Under the pieces are notes generated by a model. It worked only from the letters and a program-made list of their open reading frames with translations. It made no database searches and was not told the DNA's origin. The position numbers and the translations under genes are program-made. Below, in pieces: positions 14,218-17,927 of a stretch of DNA of 17,927 bases; positions within the stretch are counted from its first letter, which is position 1; each line of letters opens with the position of its first letter. The stretch spans positions 1 to 17,927 of the forward strand of contig JAOTZA010000028.1 in the NCBI GenBank assembly GCA_029861655.1. The letters run 5' to 3'. The stretch comes from Acidobacteriota bacterium (GTDB lineage Bacteria > Acidobacteriota > Thermoanaerobaculia > Multivoradales > JAHEKO01).

Positions 14218-15546
14218 ATGACGGTAGCTCAAACCCAGGCCAGAGTTACACCGGAAGACGTTCGACGCCGTCTCTCGAAGCACATGTTGGTGGACGGCCT
14301 ACCGTTTGTTCTCGACCTCGAAAAGAGCCACGGAGCTTTCCTATACGACGCGCTCGGAGGCCGAGAGATCATCGATCTCTTCACCTGCTTTGCCACCTCG
14401 CCGTTGGGCTTCAACCACCCGGGACTGAGGGATCCCGGGTTTGTCGAGGACATCTTGCCACCGGCCCTCAACAAGCCATCGAGCGCCGACTTCTACACCG
14501 CCGAGATGGCGCGTTTCGTCGAGGCGCTCGCCGGCACGATGCATCCCTCTCTAGCCGGACACCTGTTCTTTATCGAAGGTGGCGCCCTGGCGGTCGAGAA
14601 CGCCCTGAAGACCGCTTTCGACTGGAAGGTGCGAAAGAACCTCGCGGCCGGCAAGGGAGAGAGAGGCTACCGGGTCATCCATCTGCGAGAGGCGTTCCAC
14701 GGCAGGAGCGGTTACACACTTTCGCTCACCAACACCGATCCCAATAAGACCGACTATTTTCCCAAGTTCGACTGGCCCAGAGTCACCAGCCCCAAGCTTT
14801 CGTTCCCCATCACGCCGCAGGTACTAGAGCATGTCGAACAAGCCGAGACGCAATCGATCGCAGAGATCCGGCAGGCTCTGGTGGATCACCGCGACGACAT
14901 CGCCGCGCTCGTGATCGAGCCCATCCAGGCCGAGGGCGGAGACAACCATTTCCGCCCCGAGTACTTGCAAGCGCTTCGCGATCTGGCAGACGAAGAGGAG
15001 TTTTTGCTCATCTTCGACGAAGTGCAGACCGGCTTTGGCACGACCGGGAAGTGGTGGTGTGCGGAGCACTTCGGGGTGCAACCCGACATCTTCGCGTTTG
15101 GCAAGAAGACCCAGGTCTGTGGCATCGCCGCGTCGAATCGCATCGACGACGTCGACTCCGTCTTCAAGGTCTCGAGCCGTATCAATTCGACCTGGGGCGG
15201 CAACCTCGTCGATATGGTCCGCTGCCGACGGTTTGTCGAGATCATCCGTCAAGAGAGCTTGATAGAGAACGCGGAGACGGTCGGCAAGCGTCTCCTCGAT
15301 GGTGTTGGGGCCCTCGCCGAAGAGATGCCCGATCTGGTTTCGAACCCACGCGGTCGCGGCATGTTTGTCGCCTTTGACCTCCCAAATGGGGACATCCGAA
15401 GCAAGGCGGTTTCGAAGATGGTCGAAGAGGGAGTGCTCGGATTCGCCAGCGGCGCGAGCGGTGTTCGCTTCCGTCCACCTCTCAACTTGACCCCGGAGAT
15501 TGCCGATGAGGGTCTACGCCGAGTCCGCAAGGCGATTCTGTCCTAG
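14218..15546 (+). CDS. lat: L-lysine 6-transaminase (lysine epsilon-aminotransferase)
   Basis: A PLP-dependent class III aminotransferase that moves the epsilon-amino group of L-lysine to 2-oxoglutarate, giving 2-aminoadipate 6-semialdehyde (cyclising to piperideine-6-carboxylate) and glutamate. The 442 residues carry the features of Mycobacterium tuberculosis LAT (Rv3290c): FFIEGGALAVENALKTAFDW (~117-136), IEPIQAEGGDNHFR with the gating Glu (~239), FDEVQTGFG with PLP-binding Asp267 and Gln270, and FGKKTQVCG with the Schiff-base Lys (~296). SSRINSTWGGNLVDMVR (~319-335) is also present. Start: the ATG at 14218 has AAGGA five bases upstream and matches the family N-terminus; an in-frame ATG at 14143 adds 25 non-conserved residues. 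The next gene encodes the dehydrogenase for its product, 57 bp downstream, so the two form a lysine degradation module. Confidence 0.95.
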   Translation: MTVAQTQARVTPEDVRRRLSKHMLVDGLPFVLDLEKSHGAFLYDALGGREIIDLFTCFATSPLGFNHPGLRDPGFVEDILPPALNKPSSADFYTAEMARFVEALAGTMHPSLAGHLFFIEGGALAVENALKTAFDWKVRKNLAAGKGERGYRVIHLREAFHGRSGYTLSLTNTDPNKTDYFPKFDWPRVTSPKLSFPITPQVLEHVEQAETQSIAEIRQALVDHRDDIAALVIEPIQAEGGDNHFRPEYLQALRDLADEEEFLLIFDEVQTGFGTTGKWWCAEHFGVQPDIFAFGKKTQVCGIAASNRIDDVDSVFKVSSRINSTWGGNLVDMVRCRRFVEIIRQESLIENAETVGKRLLDGVGALAEEMPDLVSNPRGRGMFVAFDLPNGDIRSKAVSKMVEEGVLGFASGASGVRFRPPLNLTPEIADEGLRRVRKAILS

Positions 15547-15569
15547 CTGCCCGTAATAGAGGTCCGGCG

Positions 15570-15581
15570 CGACAACTGTCG
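15570..15581. promoter_or_regulatory. Small palindrome in the lat-aldehyde dehydrogenase gap
   Basis: CGACA-AC-TGTCG is a perfect 5-bp inverted repeat with a 2-nt centre, lying 22 bp before the dehydrogenase ATG. It could be a weak operator; at this length it could also be chance. Confidence 0.15.
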
Positions 15582-15603
15582 TTCTAATCTCGAGGAGACC
15601 GCC

Positions 15604-17142
15604 ATGAGCGTCGAAACAGCCACAGCTTCTTCCGCACTGCTCGAATCGCTCGGTATCGAAGCCGAGAACTCGGGGGTCTTTGCCGGCCGCTGGCTCGACT
15701 CTTCGGGTCCCGCGATCACATCGATCGAACCGGCCAGCGGAGCGCCGGTTGCCTCTGTGCGGACCGCCGGTCCGGAGGACTTCGAAGAGGTGGTTCGCGT
15801 CTCGGTGGAGGCCTTCGAGGCATGGCGAACCTGGCCCGCTCCAAAGCGTGGCGAGATCGTCAGGCTTCTCGCCGACGAGCTCCGCCGCAACAAAGACTCC
15901 CTGGGCCGGTTGGTGACCGTCGAAATGGGCAAGGTCGTCTCGGAGGGCCTGGGGGAGGTGCAGGAGATGATCGACATGGCCGATCTCGCGGTCGGAATGT
16001 CGAGGCAGCTCTACGGCCTGTCAATGCACTCGGAGCGCCCGCAGCACAGGATGTACGAGCAGTGGCATCCGTTGGGCCCGGTGGGAATTATCACCGCCTT
16101 CAACTTCCCGGTCGCCGTGTGGGCCTGGAATGCCATGGTGGCTGCTGTCTGCGGTGATTCGATGATCTGGAAACCGTCGGAAAAGACGCCTCTTACGGCC
16201 CTCGCCGTTACCCACATCGCAGCCAAGGTGCTGGCCGACGCCGGCGCGCCGCCGATCTTCAATCTTGCCATAGGCAACCGGCACCAAGTCGGCGAGCCGA
16301 TGACGGCGGACCCGAGGATTCCTCTTGTCTCGGCCACCGGCTCCGTCTCCATGGGGCGTGCGGTCGGCCAGGCGATGGCGAAGCGGCTCGGCCGCAGCCT
16401 GCTCGAGCTGGGCGGCAACAATGGCCTCATCGCGATGGACGACGCGGACCTCGACCTGACGCTTCGCGGTGTGCTGTTCGCGGCTGTGGGCACGGCGGGG
16501 CAACGGTGTACGAGTCTGAGGCGTCTGTTCCTGCAGAAGGGGATTGCAGCTGAGATGAAAGCGCGGCTCCTCAAAGCCTATCCATCGATCTCGATCGGGG
16601 ACCCACTCGACGAGGGTACCGTCATGGGACCCTTGGTAGACCAGGGAGCTATAGACGACATGATGGCGGCTCTCGACAAGGTGCGTGACCAGGGTGGGAC
16701 GGTGCTCTACGGCGGCAAGGTACTCCAGGATCGATCGGGTTATTTTGTCGAGCCGACCCTGGTGGAGGCCTCGGCACACATGCCGATAACCTGCGACGAG
16801 ACCTTCGCGCCGATTCTCTATATCTTCGAGTTCGAGACCCTGGAAGAAGTCATCGAGATGCACAACTCGGTGCCCCAGGGGCTTTCTTCGGCTATTTTCA
16901 CCATGAACATGCGTTCAGCCGAGAGGTTTCTATCCGCCTCAGGCTCCGACTGCGGTATCGCCAACGTCAACATCGGCACCTCCGGGGCCGAGATCGGTGG
17001 CGCCTTTGGCGGCGAGAAAGAGACCGGCGGCGGCCGCGAGGCGGGCTCGGACTCGTGGAAGATCTACATGCGCCGACAGACCTGCACTCTGAACTATGGC
17101 GAAGAGTTGCCGTTGGCGCAGGGTGTCGAGTTCGATATCTAG
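15604..17142 (+). CDS. amaB: L-aminoadipate-semialdehyde dehydrogenase (ALDH7/antiquitin family)
   Basis: NAD(P)+-dependent oxidation of 2-aminoadipate 6-semialdehyde to 2-aminoadipate, the step after Lat. The 512 residues match the ALDH7A1/AmaB/Pcd group. The general-base Glu is in LLELGGNN (Glu268), the catalytic Cys in GTAGQRCTSLRR (Cys302) and the oxyanion Asn in TAFNFP (Asn167). Cofactor Lys190 is in WKPSEKTP. The family-specific C-terminal block TSGAEIGGAFGGEKETGGGR (~460-479) is followed by SDSWKIYMRRQTCTLNYG, closely resembling antiquitin. GAGGAG lies 6 nt before the ATG. Position directly after lat strongly supports the aminoadipate-semialdehyde substrate over other aldehydes. The TAG stop touches the stop of the convergent gene with no base between and no terminator. 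The symbol follows the Pseudomonas name; pcd would be equally fair. Confidence 0.93.
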   Translation: MSVETATASSALLESLGIEAENSGVFAGRWLDSSGPAITSIEPASGAPVASVRTAGPEDFEEVVRVSVEAFEAWRTWPAPKRGEIVRLLADELRRNKDSLGRLVTVEMGKVVSEGLGEVQEMIDMADLAVGMSRQLYGLSMHSERPQHRMYEQWHPLGPVGIITAFNFPVAVWAWNAMVAAVCGDSMIWKPSEKTPLTALAVTHIAAKVLADAGAPPIFNLAIGNRHQVGEPMTADPRIPLVSATGSVSMGRAVGQAMAKRLGRSLLELGGNNGLIAMDDADLDLTLRGVLFAAVGTAGQRCTSLRRLFLQKGIAAEMKARLLKAYPSISIGDPLDEGTVMGPLVDQGAIDDMMAALDKVRDQGGTVLYGGKVLQDRSGYFVEPTLVEASAHMPITCDETFAPILYIFEFETLEEVIEMHNSVPQGLSSAIFTMNMRSAERFLSASGSDCGIANVNIGTSGAEIGGAFGGEKETGGGREAGSDSWKIYMRRQTCTLNYGEELPLAQGVEFDI

Positions 17143-17927
17143 TTACTCGATCGATTCGGCGGCGATCTTCCAGAGACCATCCTCGCGCACCAGCTCTAGC
17201 GTCTTGATCACCGTGTCGTTCAGCCGGTCCGAGGAATACGACTGCATCACCTCGACCTCGGCCCGGTCGCTCGTGGCGTTGCGGACATCGAGTATCGCGA
17301 CCTTGACCTCGATCCACTCGGGGGAAGCGACTCGCTCGCGGCGGTGATTTCGCCAGTCGACCAGAGAGAGCCCCGCCGACGTACGGAACGAGTTCGAGTA
17401 GCACCCCAGGTAGTCGTCGACCCGCTGCTCAGACCAGGCGCTCGCCCAGTTCTCGACAAACGTCAGCAGAGACCTCCCGGCCTCGGGAGCAGCATCCGGT
17501 TCGGCAGCGGCCCCGGTCTCGGGCTCAGTCTCTGGTTCCACGGCGGACGCGGTCTGGGAGCCCCCAATCTGATCCGTGAAGTGTTCGGTTTCGGGCCCCG
17601 GCATAGTCCGCTGCCGAACGAGTTCGAAGAACGCCCGCATACTCTCGCTCTCTTCCACCAGCTCCGCGATCCGCACCGTGGAGAGATCTTGGGCCTCGGT
17701 CAGCGCCTGCTCGGCTTCCGCTAGTCGTTGGCGCTCGCGTTCGGTCTCTTCGAGCTTTCGAGCAAGCTCGCTCACTTCCGCTCGAGCCGTCGCCAGACCC
17801 TCACTCGACTCTTTCAGGTCCGCCCGGAGCTCAGAGGAGGCGGCCACCTCGCCCTGCAGGATCTCGGCGTTGTCGTCACGCTCCCTCTCGGCCTCGGAAA
17901 GCTCATCCAGCAACCGCTGCTGCTCGC
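17143..17927 (-). CDS. Coiled-coil protein with C-terminal NTF2-like (Cds6-type) domain, 5' end outside window
   Basis: The frame is open to the right window edge (EQQR precedes the TTG at 17913), so the N-terminus is missing. About 110 visible residues of coiled coil (e.g. ELARKLEETERERQRLAEAE) are followed by a Glu/Pro/Ala-rich linker (EPETEPETGAAAEPDAAPE). A C-terminal domain of ~110 residues reads FVENWASAWSEQRVDDYLGC, then DWRNHRRERVASPEWIEVKV, and ends in TLELVREDGLWKIAAESIE. That is the pattern of the NTF2/SnoaL-like domain found at the end of Cds6-type L,D-transpeptidase proteins and many TPR or coiled-coil proteins of environmental Gram-negatives. No transpeptidase domain is visible, though it could lie in the missing part. 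The role is unknown; envelope-associated binding or scaffolding is a guess from the family context. Confidence 0.85.
   Translation of the reverse strand, partial: EQQRLLDELSEAERERDDNAEILQGEVAASSELRADLKESSEGLATARAEVSELARKLEETERERQRLAEAEQALTEAQDLSTVRIAELVEESESMRAFFELVRQRTMPGPETEHFTDQIGGSQTASAVEPETEPETGAAAEPDAAPEAGRSLLTFVENWASAWSEQRVDDYLGCYSNSFRTSAGLSLVDWRNHRRERVASPEWIEVKVAILDVRNATSDRAEVEVMQSYSSDRLNDTVIKTLELVREDGLWKIAAESIE

Overview
This is a GC-rich, gene-dense, entirely chromosomal-looking window with 15 genes: 13 complete and 2 cut by the window ends. There are no mobile elements, rRNA/tRNA genes or CRISPR arrays that I can recognise. The gene set points to a free-living Gram-negative-type bacterium with extensive regulation. 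It includes FtsK, RsmA/KsgA, a complete MoxR-Bat aerotolerance-type operon, a small RRM protein, an L-lysine 6-aminotransferase, and a coiled-coil protein ending in an NTF2-like (Cds6-type) domain. The mix, with a sigma-54 promoter and a Hypr-type GGDEF protein, would fit Acidobacteriota (for example Thermoanaerobaculia-like) or a delta-proteobacterial lineage. That placement is inference from gene content, not a database result.

Layout. Positions 1-918 (+) hold the end of a long coiled-coil protein with a near-identical internal duplication. Convergent to it is ftsK (960-3356, minus), which appears to use a CTG start behind a good Shine-Dalgarno. A roughly 325-bp non-coding stretch with two hairpins leads into a small RRM RNA-binding protein (3715-4002, +), followed by a strong terminator. 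The 16S rRNA dimethyltransferase gene rsmA (4105-4914) runs in on the minus strand.

The centre of the window (5100-12731, +) is a seven-gene operon: moxR, a DUF58 protein, a membrane-anchored BatD/DUF4381-like protein, batA, batB, batC and batD. All but the first junction are ATGA or TGATG stop/start overlaps. Upstream of moxR is a textbook sigma-54 -24/-12 element (TGGCAC-N5-TTGCA). About 90 bp further upstream is a perfect 9-bp inverted repeat, positioned like an enhancer-binding-protein site. In this system the MoxR AAA+ ATPase is thought to remodel or load a membrane/periplasmic complex of VWA proteins (BatA, BatB), the TPR protein BatC and the Ig-like BatD.

Downstream is a GAF-GGDEF protein (12875-14008). 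The conserved guanine-contacting Asp of its GGDEF domain is Ser, the published signature of Hypr enzymes that make 3',3'-cyclic AMP-GMP. Next comes a two-gene lysine catabolism module: lat (lysine to 2-aminoadipate semialdehyde) and an ALDH7/antiquitin-type dehydrogenase (semialdehyde to 2-aminoadipate). The dehydrogenase stop codon directly abuts the stop codon of the convergent coiled-coil/NTF2-like gene that runs off the right end.

The most interesting leads are the sigma-54-controlled Bat operon with its candidate enhancer site, and the predicted Hypr GGDEF protein next to it.
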